In this document: in pieces, positions 47,207-55,738 of the stretch
How the letters are laid out: each line of letters begins with the position of its first letter
Numbering within the stretch: the stretch's first letter is position 1
Assembly: GCA_900543455.1 (NCBI GenBank)
Contig: UQRR01000002.1
Location: 1-64,000 of the forward strand
Direction: 5' to 3'
Origin: an uncultured Dialister sp.
Lineage (GTDB): Bacteria; Bacillota; Negativicutes; Veillonellales; Dialisteraceae
Length of the DNA stretch: 64,000 nucleotides
Program-made: the position numbers and the translations under genes
The notes under the pieces: model-generated
What the model was told of the DNA's origin: nothing
Seen by the model: the letters and a program-made list of their open reading frames with translations, nothing else
The model's database searches: none

Positions 47207-47427
47207 GAGATTCTCTCCTCCCTTTTCTGCCTTCGAGCCTCCCGCGCTGCCATAGCATCCACCTCTGTCTTTAAGACCATCAGGCCGCGTGCCACTTCCC
47301 GCTGGTCGTCCTGCAGATCAGCGATGGCCAGCCAAAGATCCCCGATCTTCCCGAAGAGGAAAGCAATCGTCACCAGCAGCATCATTCCAACGATGCAGAT
47401 GAAGAGCAGGACTTCCCACTCAGTCAT
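47203..47427 (-). CDS. Small membrane protein with coiled-coil tail
   Basis: 74 residues: a membrane segment (VLLFICIVGMMLLVTIAFLF), then an amphipathic stretch (IADLQDDQREVARGLMVLKT) and a basic end. ATGA overlaps on both sides. Function unknown. Confidence 0.65.
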   Translation of the reverse strand: MTEWEVLLFICIVGMMLLVTIAFLFGKIGDLWLAIADLQDDQREVARGLMVLKTEVDAMAAREARRQKREERIS

Positions 47428-47707
47428 GAGACCCCTCCATGTATCTATTCAGCACCTCTCTCATACGGATGACGTAGTGAGGGAATTCGTCCATATAGAG
47501 CAAGCTATTCATCTGCTCATACATCGCTTCGAGCATCTGCCCCAAGTCTTCCTTCGAATAATCAAATACAGTCAGCTTTACAGCTTTCACTCGATCCGTA
47601 CTGGACAGATCCGCGTAGATATGCAGATGTCCATCCAGATCCTTGTCGATATAGATTTCTTTCGGGTCCGTGACAATAGCCCCATCTTCTGTCTGAATAA
47701 TAATCAT
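47420..47707 (-). CDS. Hypothetical phage protein
   Basis: 95 residues from the ATG at 47707 with GGAGGAATC upstream (MIIIQTEDGAIVTDPKEIYI, ending REVLNRYMEGSHD). Acidic, no recognised motif. Confidence 0.6.
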   Translation of the reverse strand: MIIIQTEDGAIVTDPKEIYIDKDLDGHLHIYADLSSTDRVKAVKLTVFDYSKEDLGQMLEAMYEQMNSLLYMDEFPHYVIRMREVLNRYMEGSHD

Positions 47708-47946
47708 GATTCCTCCACTGTATAACCGTGAAACTCCATCCAATACTGATTGACTTCTCGCATTTTCATCAAAGCCTCTGCCTCGCTCTTGCACAGGAAG
47801 TCTTTGTTCGTCCATTTATCATCCTTCTCGTGGTAGTGATGCACCTGCAGCAATACTTTTTTCTTCGGCGTCCGCCCTGTCTGGTCCGTATAGCTCCGGA
47901 TCGTCAGTTCGATGCGGTCAGCGCCTTTCACAAGATGGCTTCGCAT
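47704..47946 (-). CDS. Hypothetical phage protein
   Basis: 80 residues (MRSHLVKGADRIELTIRSYT, VLLQVHHYHEKDDKWTNKDF), beta then helix. ATGA overlap with the next gene. No family recognised. Confidence 0.6.
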   Translation of the reverse strand: MRSHLVKGADRIELTIRSYTDQTGRTPKKKVLLQVHHYHEKDDKWTNKDFLCKSEAEALMKMREVNQYWMEFHGYTVEES

Positions 47947-48061
47947 GACTTACCTCCTTCCTAAAATACAGATCTGTATTTTTCTGACTTTTTCTGACTG
48001 CTTGTAAATCAGTTGGTTTGCTATCATAAAAAGATATGTCTAAATCCCGAAAACTCTTTTT

Positions 48062-48192
48062 ACGGTGAGTGAAGGGGTGGAAGGGGTGGGTGTGTATGTT
48101 AAGGAACACCCACCCTTACACCCCCATTCACCGCGTGAGATTAAACGTGGAAAATATATCTATATTTCTTATATAGAGTTTTCCACGTTTAT
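48062..48192. other. Two large hairpins in the replication-module gap
   Basis: The gap 47947-48203 has no gene. It holds an imperfect 70-base inverted repeat (CGGTGAGTGAAGGGGTGG... and CACCCCCATTCACCG, about 48064-48136) with an inner GGGTGGGTGT/ACACCCACCC. A second hairpin (AAACGTGGAAAA and TTTTCCACGTTT, 48145-48190) lies beside the primase stop. They may be terminators or part of a replication origin. Confidence 0.5.
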
Positions 48193-48203
48193 TTCCACTT
48201 TTA

Positions 48204-50255
48204 CTACCGCTCGTCTAGTCGTCTGATCCTTCCATTGCGTCCGGCAATCACTTCATAAACTTGAATCGGCTCGTTTGCTCGTTTCAAGTAGTTTTGAATC
48301 GTCTTTGATGAAACCTGCATCTCATCCGCAAGATTGGTTTTGTTCACTACATCCCCGTTCGCGAGATGATGCTCCAGCGTCCGGATGAATTCTTCGTAGC
48401 GATCATTTTTGTTCTGCGTCTGCGTGATATTTCCCTTGACGCGGTTCCCTTCGATGCTGCCCTCAGTACGTTTCGGATCGATATCAGGAGCGAGCGTGTG
48501 GAGCGGGTACTGGAAGAGGATGGCTTTCGGCTTCGGCGTCTTGAATTCGCGAAGGATGCATGTGACGCAGTAAGCGACATCGCACCCATACTGTTCCTTT
48601 TCCTCTTCTTTCAGCTCGATCGCCGTCAGGTCGATGATGGCATCTGCATCGCGGGAGAATACGCCCGAGCCGCTGCCGCGGTCGGTCGCCCGCTTGGCGC
48701 CCTGCGCGCCCTTGGAGTGATGGTGGCAGTAGATGACAGAGCATCCCAGCTCGCGGCAGATGTAGTCAAACTGATTGCCAAAGTACGCCATATCGCTGGC
48801 GGCATTTTCGTCACCCGTGATGACCTTGTAAATAGGGTCGACGATGATCGCTTCCAGATGCATATCCTTACACCGCCGGACGATGATCTTTGCCAGTTTG
48901 TCCATCGGAAGCGCCTTGCCCCTGAGATCCCACACGATGAGATTGCTGGAGCTTGGATGCATCGGCATGCCCTTTGCCCGGTAGATGTGCTCCAGTCGGT
49001 CGATGAAAGATTTCTCGTCGATTTCCAGATTGATATAGAGGACTTTCCCCTGCCGGCATTTCCACCCCAGAAACTCACCGCCGGACGCAATGGCAAGCGC
49101 CAGCTGCATCAGATAGAAAGACTTCCCCGCCTTCGAGGGGCCGGTCAGTATAGCCTTGTGCCCCAGTCGGAGAATGCCGTCGATCAGGACCGGATTCAGA
49201 GGCGGCGGGTCATCGATGACCGTATTGAGCGGGAGGAAAGGCGGCAGGTCATCCTGCTGCTCCTCCGTCCATGCGAGCCAGGTGAGATAGTCCTTCTGCC
49301 CCTGATTGACGCCGATCAGGAACTGCTTCTTGCCGTTCCGCGTGACGCCCGGCATGCGGGACAGGCGGGAAGGGTTCTTGTTCTGCTCGTCGACTTTGAA
49401 GCCGTTTTTGTTGCAGATGTCGTACATATGGGCGACGCGCTCATAGTATTCCTTCTGTGTCGCAGCATCGACATGGACGATGGCATGCACTGACTTCCCG
49501 CCGGAATAGACGATGGCAGCGCATGGCAGCTGCATCTGTCGGATGAGCGCCAGCTGCTGGCCGAGAGGCAGCGTATCCGACTCCACCAGCGCATAGCGAT
49601 AATCAGTGACATTCGCATTCTTAGCCCCTTCTCCGTCCAGCGGATTGATACGGATCCATGCCCCTGCCGCCTCATTCTGCAGGCTGCCGATAGCACTGGA
49701 TATCTTTTCGGCATGCTTCAGCGCCTCGACGATCTCTCCGCACGTCCGCTTGCACTGGCCATTATCGACAGGCTTCCATTTCCCGTCCTTAGCCAGGAAG
49801 GAATTCACTGCCAGTCCGACATACTCATCCGGTTTGAAGAGCGCCTGCAGATAGGAGATGAGGTCTTCTTTCGGTTTCCACTCCTCATCACTTGGCTCAT
49901 GGAAATCTTCCGGCTCGACCGTTGATGGATCGATCAGGAAATCGGAATCCGTGAAGGTGAACCCCGTCACAGTGTGAACCGGCCCTTCATGACGTCCGGA
50001 GGGCTTCCACCCGCCTTCCTTCGCCCACTGGGTGATGACGGCACCGGTGACTGGCTGCTCGCGGTCTTCATGGAAAGACTGCCACTTCTTGACGCATTCC
50101 CCTTCATGAAACTTCCCGCCCCTACGGCTCCACGTTTCCCAGACAGACAGGGGATAGCCCTCCTTCTGGAGAGCCATGCCCACTTGGATCCATCGTTCAT
50201 AGCTGTAGTCTGGGTCGATGAAGGCCAAGAGCGGCACTAGATCGATTTTGCTCAT
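48204..50255 (-). CDS. Primase-helicase (PriCT-2, primase-like and RepA-type ATPase domains)
   Basis: 683 residues. The N-terminal PriCT-2-like domain (residues about 5-85, YSYERWIQVGMALQKEG) is followed by a primase-like segment (RYALVESDTLPLGQQLALI, IVYSGGKSVHAIVHVDA) at about 215-330. A RecA-fold helicase of the RepA/AAA_25 type follows (AILTGPSKAGKSFYLMQL near 380, IIVDPIYKVITGDEN near 480). A winged C-terminal part (NLADEMQVSSKTIQNYLKR) ends the protein. It should both prime and unwind phage DNA, replacing separate primase and helicase genes. Confidence 0.85.
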   Translation of the reverse strand: MSKIDLVPLLAFIDPDYSYERWIQVGMALQKEGYPLSVWETWSRRGGKFHEGECVKKWQSFHEDREQPVTGAVITQWAKEGGWKPSGRHEGPVHTVTGFTFTDSDFLIDPSTVEPEDFHEPSDEEWKPKEDLISYLQALFKPDEYVGLAVNSFLAKDGKWKPVDNGQCKRTCGEIVEALKHAEKISSAIGSLQNEAAGAWIRINPLDGEGAKNANVTDYRYALVESDTLPLGQQLALIRQMQLPCAAIVYSGGKSVHAIVHVDAATQKEYYERVAHMYDICNKNGFKVDEQNKNPSRLSRMPGVTRNGKKQFLIGVNQGQKDYLTWLAWTEEQQDDLPPFLPLNTVIDDPPPLNPVLIDGILRLGHKAILTGPSKAGKSFYLMQLALAIASGGEFLGWKCRQGKVLYINLEIDEKSFIDRLEHIYRAKGMPMHPSSSNLIVWDLRGKALPMDKLAKIIVRRCKDMHLEAIIVDPIYKVITGDENAASDMAYFGNQFDYICRELGCSVIYCHHHSKGAQGAKRATDRGSGSGVFSRDADAIIDLTAIELKEEEKEQYGCDVAYCVTCILREFKTPKPKAILFQYPLHTLAPDIDPKRTEGSIEGNRVKGNITQTQNKNDRYEEFIRTLEHHLANGDVVNKTNLADEMQVSSKTIQNYLKRANEPIQVYEVIAGRNGRIRRLDER

Positions 50256-50261
50256 AGCCGT

Positions 50262-50747
50262 TTACCGTTCGGGCTTGTAGTACTTCTTGATGACATTGCG
50301 CGTGGTCTGCTTGCCGTTCCATTCGGACGTTTCATGATCGACCTCGAAGTCCCCTTCCAGCCCTACGGCGGTCGTCCAGAGCGGGTCATCCGCGCCGCCG
50401 ATGCCGTTCTCTTTGAGTGCATCACCAAGACCGATGGCATCGAAGAAGCAGGCGAATTTCCACTTCTGATTGCTCTTGTAGACCAGGTAATCTGTAAGGC
50501 GTGTCTTTGTTCCGTCTTCGTGATGGATGTCCATCAGGATGGTTTTCATGAGCGTGTTATCCTTCTTCGTGAAGCTCGTCTGGCAGTCATAGACTACGAA
50601 GTGGTAACGGCCTTTCGGGATAGGGTCGAAGAGACTCCCCTTGTCCTTGAAATCATCGTTCGTGAAATCGGAAAACCCGGTCACCACCATTGCCTTTTCC
50701 TTCTCGGTATCCGGCGTAGCATTTCCAAACTGTCCAAAATTCGGCAT
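50262..50747 (-). CDS. DUF669-like single-strand-binding-type protein
   Basis: 161 residues (GSLFDPIPKGRYHFVVYDCQ, DYLVYKSNQKWKFACFFDAI, ending NVIKKYYKPER), the layout of the DUF669 proteins that accompany phage recombination ATPases. I infer a single-stranded-DNA-binding helper. It precedes the primase-helicase by 6 bases. Confidence 0.7.
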   Translation of the reverse strand: MPNFGQFGNATPDTEKEKAMVVTGFSDFTNDDFKDKGSLFDPIPKGRYHFVVYDCQTSFTKKDNTLMKTILMDIHHEDGTKTRLTDYLVYKSNQKWKFACFFDAIGLGDALKENGIGGADDPLWTTAVGLEGDFEVDHETSEWNGKQTTRNVIKKYYKPER

Positions 50748-50848
50748 AGTATTATTCCTCCTAAAATGTAAAAATCGTAACTTAATGTGCGAAAATTGAG
50801 AAAAAATCTCTCAAAACCATGGTTACAAACAGAAATCGTGGTTATAGA

Positions 50849-51937
50849 CTAAAACGGAGTGCGGATGTTGTTCAGCACATAGTATTTGAATCCCGCCCAT
50901 GTATCAGGCTTGATGAGTGCTTCTACATAGTCCGCCGGGATCTTCGCCAGATTCTCGGCCTTCGCTGCTGGTTCGTTAGGATCTACTTCGCGGATCGCTT
51001 TCAGCAGTTCCCCCTCCGTGATCGGTGAAGGGTCTGCCTCCGATACGCCGAGCGCCATCAGACGCGCGAGCTCGTCATACACATTCGTGGGCGGGTCTGG
51101 CTTCGCTTCTGCGGGCTCCGCGGCCGTTTTAGGGGTGATTCCCTTCTGTGCCTTCTTCTTCGCCTGATACGCCTTTTCCATGGTGGTTTTCGGCGGCGTG
51201 ACAGGACGGGCGGGGATGATGGACTGGATTTCCTTGAAGTCGAAGTCCAAAACATCCGCAAGGCCGAAGCGGTTCTTCGCATCCGCGAATGGCGTGTGCG
51301 TCGCGCGCATTCTCCGCTGGCCGCCTGCTGCCTTGCCTTTGCCGTCTGCTCCCTGTCGGATGATGACTTTGTAGTCCGCAAAGAGCAGAAGATCCGCCCA
51401 CTCTTTGAGAAGAGCCCCCAGTGAATTGTTCTTGCTCCCGGGGAGCTTCATCTCCCAGTGGTCATAGCTCCCGGTGTCATCCGGCCTTGTGACCGTGCGC
51501 TGCATCGCGTGTGCCAGGAATACGACATTGAAGCCCATATTCACCAGCACCTCCGCATTGACCAAGAGCTTCGAGAATTCTTCGGCGAGGATCACATAGC
51601 CCTTGCCATAGCCGAATTCTTCGATGCTCTTCTTGCTGCCGTTTGCCTTGCAGATGTAGGCGCTCGCCAGTTTTGCCGCCATATCTGCCGTGTCGATGAC
51701 GATCGTCGAATAGGGAAGCGACGGGTCGCGCTGGATCTGGTCCAGCGTACCCATGAGGGCGGGCCAGTCCTGAATGGAGTCGATGCGGTCGACGTCCATC
51801 CGGCGGCTGCCGCGGTCCAGGTCGAGGAAAAGCGGCGCGGGGAAATGACTGGCGAAAGTCGTCTTCCCGATGCCTTCCACGCCGTATACCACGACCTTGA
51901 CGGCACTCTGCTGGATACCCTTGTTAATGGTAAGCAT
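50849..51937 (-). CDS. Sak4-like RecA-fold recombination ATPase
   Basis: 362 residues. Walker A VVVYGVEGIGKTTFASHFP lies at the start, Walker B YSTIVIDTADMAAK near residue 85, and the block NMGFNVVFLAHAMQRTV near 135. The C-terminal 110 residues are Pro/Lys-rich and not conserved. Sak4/AAA_24 proteins pair with phage annealing and SSB proteins. The neighbours Gp157 and the DUF669-like protein match that module. Confidence 0.85.
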   Translation of the reverse strand: MLTINKGIQQSAVKVVVYGVEGIGKTTFASHFPAPLFLDLDRGSRRMDVDRIDSIQDWPALMGTLDQIQRDPSLPYSTIVIDTADMAAKLASAYICKANGSKKSIEEFGYGKGYVILAEEFSKLLVNAEVLVNMGFNVVFLAHAMQRTVTRPDDTGSYDHWEMKLPGSKNNSLGALLKEWADLLLFADYKVIIRQGADGKGKAAGGQRRMRATHTPFADAKNRFGLADVLDFDFKEIQSIIPARPVTPPKTTMEKAYQAKKKAQKGITPKTAAEPAEAKPDPPTNVYDELARLMALGVSEADPSPITEGELLKAIREVDPNEPAAKAENLAKIPADYVEALIKPDTWAGFKYYVLNNIRTPF

Positions 51938-51984
51938 ATATACCTCCTATGATGTATTTCTAAAAGTGAATCGCCGGATGGCTA

Positions 51985-52479
51985 TCACTTAATAGACAGA
52001 TTCTGCTTTTCTTCCAAAGAAGCGCCGGGGACGGCCTTTCCTGCTTTCAAAAGCTCTTTGATAGCCAGCTTGTCCGGCTTGGTCGTGATGACCTGCTTCA
52101 TGAAGCACATGGGGATCATATTCTCATCCGGGATGGATACCGTCACGGACTTTCGCCATCGGATCTGGGCACTAGGCACATCCGCCTTCTTGCCCGCTTC
52201 CAGATGCATGGCCAGATAGGTCTTAAGGCTCTCCAGCTTCTTCTGCGCCGACACGGCTCTCGCCGTCAGCTTGTCGACTTCTTCTTTGTACTGCTCGATA
52301 TCCGACTGGAGATTCTTGATATACCGGCAGATGTTATCCACCTTGGCCCATTTCTCCATCTCGAGATCATCCAGTGCTTTTGCATCCAGTACTTCCCCGG
52401 TGCTGCCGTCTACGGCAGTGCCTTCCGGAGTGACGAAGATATTTGCCAGCTTTTCATCGATTTCATACAATGTTGCCAT
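51985..52479 (-). CDS. Siphovirus Gp157-family protein
   Basis: 164 residues (MATLYEIDEKLANIFVTPEG, WAKVDNICRYIKNLQSDIEQ, LKTYLAMHLEAGKKADVPSA), the full Gp157 pattern. The family was linked to phage resistance in Streptococcus thermophilus, and it is widespread next to recombination genes. Likely a DNA-metabolism helper. Confidence 0.88.
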   Translation of the reverse strand: MATLYEIDEKLANIFVTPEGTAVDGSTGEVLDAKALDDLEMEKWAKVDNICRYIKNLQSDIEQYKEEVDKLTARAVSAQKKLESLKTYLAMHLEAGKKADVPSAQIRWRKSVTVSIPDENMIPMCFMKQVITTKPDKLAIKELLKAGKAVPGASLEEKQNLSIK

Positions 52480-52494
52480 TTCTTCTCTCCTTCA

Positions 52495-52950
52495 CTAGTA
52501 CAATACGTCAATAAGTTCTCGATAGACGCCTTTCGGCATCTTGATCGGCCGCGTCTTTGCCGGAAGATCCAGCAGATCCTCCGCCACATCCACCAGCTCT
52601 GCGAGCGTATCCAGCTCTTCCTCTGAGCAGCCCTCAAGGAACGGCCAGTCCTTCTCACAAAAGTCGATCATCATGTCCCATTCATAGGAAGACATCAGGT
52701 CGATCATCTGCGTGCTATCCCCTATTCGCTGCTCGATGGATTTAAACATCAGCTGCAGATGCTTCATCAGCGCTTTCGCGCTCTTCATCGGGTACAGCTT
52801 CAGCCTGCCGGTGATTTTTGTGTCGATCATGCTGCAATGCTTGCAGCATGTGCCCTGTTTCTTACTATTGCGTGAATTGTAGTAGGTCTTACCGCAGATC
52901 CGGCACTGATGAGGATACATCGGCTTCGGTTGCTTCGTTTTCTGTTTCAA
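52495..52950 (-). CDS. Zinc-finger phage protein, unknown function
   Basis: 151 residues from a TTG at 52950 (GGGAGG 9 bases upstream). CRICGKTYYNSRNSKKQGTC and CKHC make a four-cysteine metal site. The rest is helical and acidic (EELDTLAELVDVAEDLLDLP). It overlaps the 66-residue gene upstream. The longer open frame upstream of the TTG is not supported. Confidence 0.6.
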   Translation of the reverse strand: MKQKTKQPKPMYPHQCRICGKTYYNSRNSKKQGTCCKHCSMIDTKITGRLKLYPMKSAKALMKHLQLMFKSIEQRIGDSTQMIDLMSSYEWDMMIDFCEKDWPFLEGCSEEELDTLAELVDVAEDLLDLPAKTRPIKMPKGVYRELIDVLY

Positions 52951-53089
52951 TCGGTTCACCTCCCACCCAGTCATCCCATGCGTCATCCGCGTGCTCCATC
53001 TCGTATTCTTCCCGTTCAAGGCGGCGGCGGGCGGCTTCTTCATCGAAGTACCCAATGCCGCACACCATGTGATTTTCAAGCTCTGCCAT
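52889..53089 (-). CDS. Hypothetical acidic phage protein
   Basis: 66 residues (MAELENHMVCGIGYFDEEAA, RRRLEREEYEMEHADDAWDD). Strongly acidic helix, GGAG 5 bases upstream. It overlaps the next gene by 62 bases in another frame. Function unknown. Confidence 0.55.
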   Translation of the reverse strand: MAELENHMVCGIGYFDEEAARRRLEREEYEMEHADDAWDDWVGGEPIETENEATEADVSSSVPDLR

Positions 53090-53106
53090 GATTTCTCCAT
53101 TTCTGC

Positions 53107-53184
53107 TATAATAGAGGCAGGAATGAGTACCAAAACCTTCCTGCCCGAGCCTTAGCAGTAGCCGCTGCCAAGGCTCTTTTTCTT
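53107..53184 (+). ncRNA. Candidate antisense small RNA inside the early operon
   Basis: On the plus strand an extended -10 (TGCTATAAT; TATAAT 53107-53112) is followed by a hairpin (GGCAGGAA...TTCCTGCC, 53116-53145). A second hairpin follows (GAGCCTTAGCAG...CTGCCAAGGCTC, 53147-53176) with TTTTTCTTT after it. This makes a compact promoter-RNA-terminator unit opposite the leftward operon. Confidence 0.5.
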
Positions 53185-53411
53185 TACTCTTTCACCTGCA
53201 GCTCGATGACCTGCATCTCGCCATTGCCATCTTTCAGATCCTCGGTGTTTGCGAAGATCCCGGTGACGACCAGATGCGGGACGGGTTCTTCTTCATTGAT
53301 GGCGCTCTTGTACCCGAAGAAATAATCGTCGCCATCCTCATTGAACACGTGGACAGGCTGATCCTCCATGAGGAGCTCGAGCGCCTGCTCCAGTGTGACT
53401 TCGTCTTTCAT
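53184..53411 (-). CDS. Hypothetical phage protein
   Basis: 75 residues (MKDEVTLEQALELLMEDQPV, PVHVFNEDGDDYFFGYKSA), acidic, one helix then strands. No recognised family. The stop abuts the T-run of the plus-strand RNA candidate. Confidence 0.6.
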   Translation of the reverse strand: MKDEVTLEQALELLMEDQPVHVFNEDGDDYFFGYKSAINEEEPVPHLVVTGIFANTEDLKDGNGEMQVIELQVKE

Positions 53412-53915
53412 TTAGTCGCTCCTTCCATCCACGAACGGTCGGTACTTCGACCGTTTCCTAGCCTTCTTTTCTTCGGCGGCGTTCTGCTTCTTCCACATCA
53501 ACGCCATGTGCTTATGCTCTCGGCAGCAGTACATGGCCGTTGCCGACTGTGTGCCAAAGGCCTTTCCGCACCACTTGCAGCATCTCTCAAAGTAGCCACC
53601 GCCGAAGCCTCTGCCCGCCGGAGCTTTCGAAGCCCTTGCAGCCTTCGGCTTATTCCGCTTCCAAAATGCCTTTTCGCATTTGGCGCTGCAGAACCGGAAG
53701 CGCTTGTCACTTTTGCTCATGACGCGGACCCAGTGTCCGCATTGCTCACACTGGAACTCGCGGAGCGGGATGCCTTCTTCCGCTTCTTCTTTAGCGTGGT
53801 CCTTATCGCGGCGCCCTTCGTAGTAAGAGCGCCTCTCACACTCTGCGGAGCAGAAGCGTTTCCGCGGGGCGGCATCCGCAGGGAGCGGCTTCCCGCAGCC
53901 CTCGCAGCATCTCAT
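53412..53915 (-). CDS. Triple zinc-ribbon protein
   Basis: 167 residues from the ATG at 53915. Three cysteine clusters in tandem: CCEGCGKPLPADAAPRKRFC, then FQCEQCGHWVRV...FCSAKCEKAF, then CCKWCGKAFGTQSATAMYCC. Each looks like a treble-clef or zinc ribbon. The Lys/Arg-rich background suggests nucleic-acid binding. It overlaps the upstream gene by 4 bases. Confidence 0.65.
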   Translation of the reverse strand: MRCCEGCGKPLPADAAPRKRFCSAECERRSYYEGRRDKDHAKEEAEEGIPLREFQCEQCGHWVRVMSKSDKRFRFCSAKCEKAFWKRNKPKAARASKAPAGRGFGGGYFERCCKWCGKAFGTQSATAMYCCREHKHMALMWKKQNAAEEKKARKRSKYRPFVDGRSD

Positions 53916-54124
53916 TGAGCCACCGCCATTAGCAGGGTGTATGCCGCGGCGCATACCAGCGTCAGCGGATAGACCGCTACTTCCTTCCAAAACTCCCTGC
54001 GAGTGTTAGCAGGATCGTATTTCTTCGTGACTACTTGAGAGGCGAGAGCTGCGGTTCTCGCCTCTTCTTGCTCGCGGGAGTCCATCATCTGATGAACGAC
54101 CTCTACTGCTTCTGCGCTGGTCAT
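53912..54124 (-). CDS. Small tail-anchored membrane protein
   Basis: 70 residues: a soluble start (MTSAEAVEVVHQMMDSREQE) and one C-terminal membrane segment (VAVYPLTLVCAAAYTLLMAV). ATGA overlaps with both neighbours. Function unknown. Confidence 0.6.
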   Translation of the reverse strand: MTSAEAVEVVHQMMDSREQEEARTAALASQVVTKKYDPANTRREFWKEVAVYPLTLVCAAAYTLLMAVAQ

Positions 54125-54462
54125 GATTTATTCATCTCCCTGATTTCCGTGACCACTCTGGATGCTGCCATGTATCCGGCAGCTTTCCCCTCGTAGATCC
54201 GCGCCATCATGTCCTTCGCACACAACCTAGCGCTTTCCGCCAGATTCATATTGCGGGTTTCCTCGTGGCACAAGAAATTCGCCATGCTTTCGAGCAGCGC
54301 CTTCGACTCCATCATCTGCATGGAAACGGCGAGGGCGTCAGCCTTCCCCGTCAGGTAGTCGCCGACGCAGGTGTCTTTGCACGCGACAAGCTCGACGCCT
54401 GCATCAGCGCGAAGAGCGCTCAATTGTGCGAGGATCACTTCTCTCATTTTTGTTTCTTTCAT
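54121..54462 (-). CDS. Hypothetical helical phage protein
   Basis: 113 residues, helical (REVILAQLSALRADAGVELV, LLESMANFLCHEETRNMNLA), with an AAAGGAGG ribosome site. No family recognised. Confidence 0.55.
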   Translation of the reverse strand: MKETKMREVILAQLSALRADAGVELVACKDTCVGDYLTGKADALAVSMQMMESKALLESMANFLCHEETRNMNLAESARLCAKDMMARIYEGKAAGYMAASRVVTEIREMNKS

Positions 54463-54480
54463 TCTTTGCTTCTACCTCCT

Positions 54481-54774
54481 TTAGGTCGTCTCCATGGCCT
54501 TCTCCTCATTCTGTCTGGCTTGCCAGACAGAAATCCTGGTCCCTTCCTTCGCCTTTTTCACGGCTTCCAGGAAGGTCCCCGGTCTATCTTTCAGCCCCTC
54601 GCGTGCCTTCCGCTCGAGGAAGGCGTCCATGTCTTTGGGGTTGAACATGAACCGCTGGCCAATCCTAAAGCAGGGGATTTCTCCTGCCCGGCAGTACCTG
54701 CGAATGGTACTGACTGGGAGACCGTGGGTCTCCGCGTATTCCTTCGCGGAGATCCACCTTTTTTCTTTGCCCAT
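54481..54774 (-). CDS. MerR/excisionase-type DNA-binding protein
   Basis: 97 residues starting KRWISAKEYAETHGLPVSTI and RRYCRAGEIPCFRIGQRFMF, the winged helix-turn-helix of excisionases and small regulators. The tail is charged. It could be the phage excisionase or an early regulator. Confidence 0.75.
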   Translation of the reverse strand: MGKEKRWISAKEYAETHGLPVSTIRRYCRAGEIPCFRIGQRFMFNPKDMDAFLERKAREGLKDRPGTFLEAVKKAKEGTRISVWQARQNEEKAMETT

Positions 54775-54792
54775 GATGGCACCTCCTAATGG

Positions 54793-55056
54793 TTACCTGA
54801 GCTCCGGGATCTGTCGCAGAATGTCCCAGAGCGCCGTCTGCGGGGCGTCCGTGCTGATGTCCGCATAGCGAACTCCCCAATGGCGAGCTCCATATTTGAA
54901 CATTGCCTCGACCGTGCAGTCGCTGCCGTCCTCGATGATTTTCAGCGATAAGAGCGGCACGCCGGCTTTCTGCAGCGCCTGACAGAGCAGGGCGATCGCC
55001 TCTGCGCGTGCTTTCTTCTCTTTGGCGATTCTCTCGTTCCATTCTTCGTCTGTCAT
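54793..55056 (-). CDS. Hypothetical phage protein
   Basis: 87 residues from the ATG at 55056 (AAAGGAGGAACC upstream): MTDEEWNERIAKEKKARAEA, then LLSLKIIEDGSDCTVEAMFK. Helix then beta. No family recognised. Frames extending further upstream are shadows of the next gene. Confidence 0.55.
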   Translation of the reverse strand: MTDEEWNERIAKEKKARAEAIALLCQALQKAGVPLLSLKIIEDGSDCTVEAMFKYGARHWGVRYADISTDAPQTALWDILRQIPELR

Positions 55057-55066
55057 GGTTCCTCCT

Positions 55067-55471
55067 TTAGGCAGTCTCATTCTTTCCTGCCGCCTCTTTT
55101 TGTAGCCGTTTGAGCTGGCTGCGGAAGTCAAATTCATTGCCGCGGTCGCCGCCTTTGATGACGCGGCAGGTACGCCGCTTCTCTTCGGCGATCTTCCGCT
55201 TATCCACTTTCGCCTCCGCCTTGAGGCGCGCCATCCCTCCTTTGAAATCAAAGGGGCGCGCCCCCAGCTGCTGCTCCTCCCACTTTTTCTTTGCGGCGGC
55301 CTGCGTAGCCTCCATTTCCGCCTTCATGGCAGTCTTGAGGTCTTCAAGCTCAAACTTGAAGCTCTTTCTCCCGTTGTGGTAAAACGGGAAAGCTCCCTTG
55401 GCGATGAGCCGCCGGATCTCACCGTACTTGTAGCCGGTGAGCTTGGCGGCCTGCGAGATGTTCACCCACAT
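55067..55471 (-). CDS. Excisionase-like helix-turn-helix protein
   Basis: 134 residues with an N-terminal helix-turn-helix (MWVNISQAAKLTGYKYGEIR, RLIAKGAFPFYHNGRKSFKF) and a long charged helix (EMEATQAAAKKKWEEQQLG). It is the second gene after the Cro-like regulator. Confidence 0.65.
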   Translation of the reverse strand: MWVNISQAAKLTGYKYGEIRRLIAKGAFPFYHNGRKSFKFELEDLKTAMKAEMEATQAAAKKKWEEQQLGARPFDFKGGMARLKAEAKVDKRKIAEEKRRTCRVIKGGDRGNEFDFRSQLKRLQKEAAGKNETA

Positions 55472-55499
55472 TACTACCTCACCCTCTTTTTAGCGTTTG

Positions 55500-55718
55500 T
55501 CACATTTCGTGACCATCTTGCTTAAAAAAAATCGTTTCTACTGCTTTCCCATAAAATCTCGCGAGCTTCACCTTGATTTCGTCCCTCGGCACGCGTTGCC
55601 CAGTTTCATACATCGTCAGTGCGGAAACACTGATTCCACAGGCACTCGCTACTGTAAGGCGGGGAAGATTACCGCGTAATTCTCGCAGAGTAGACCCAAT
55701 CGTTGCTGCATCTGGCAT
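55500..55718 (-). CDS. Cro-like helix-turn-helix regulator
   Basis: 72 residues from the ATG at 55718 (GGAGGTGATAGA upstream). XRE-type HTH: LPRLTVASACGISVSALTMY and ETGQRVPRDEIKVKLARFYG. It is first in the leftward operon, divergent from the CI-type repressor with shared operators, so it is the natural Cro. One operator-like palindrome overlaps its own stop codon (55499-55513). Confidence 0.85.
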   Translation of the reverse strand: MPDAATIGSTLRELRGNLPRLTVASACGISVSALTMYETGQRVPRDEIKVKLARFYGKAVETIFFKQDGHEM

Positions 55719-55738
55719 TCTATCACCTCCATCCATTT

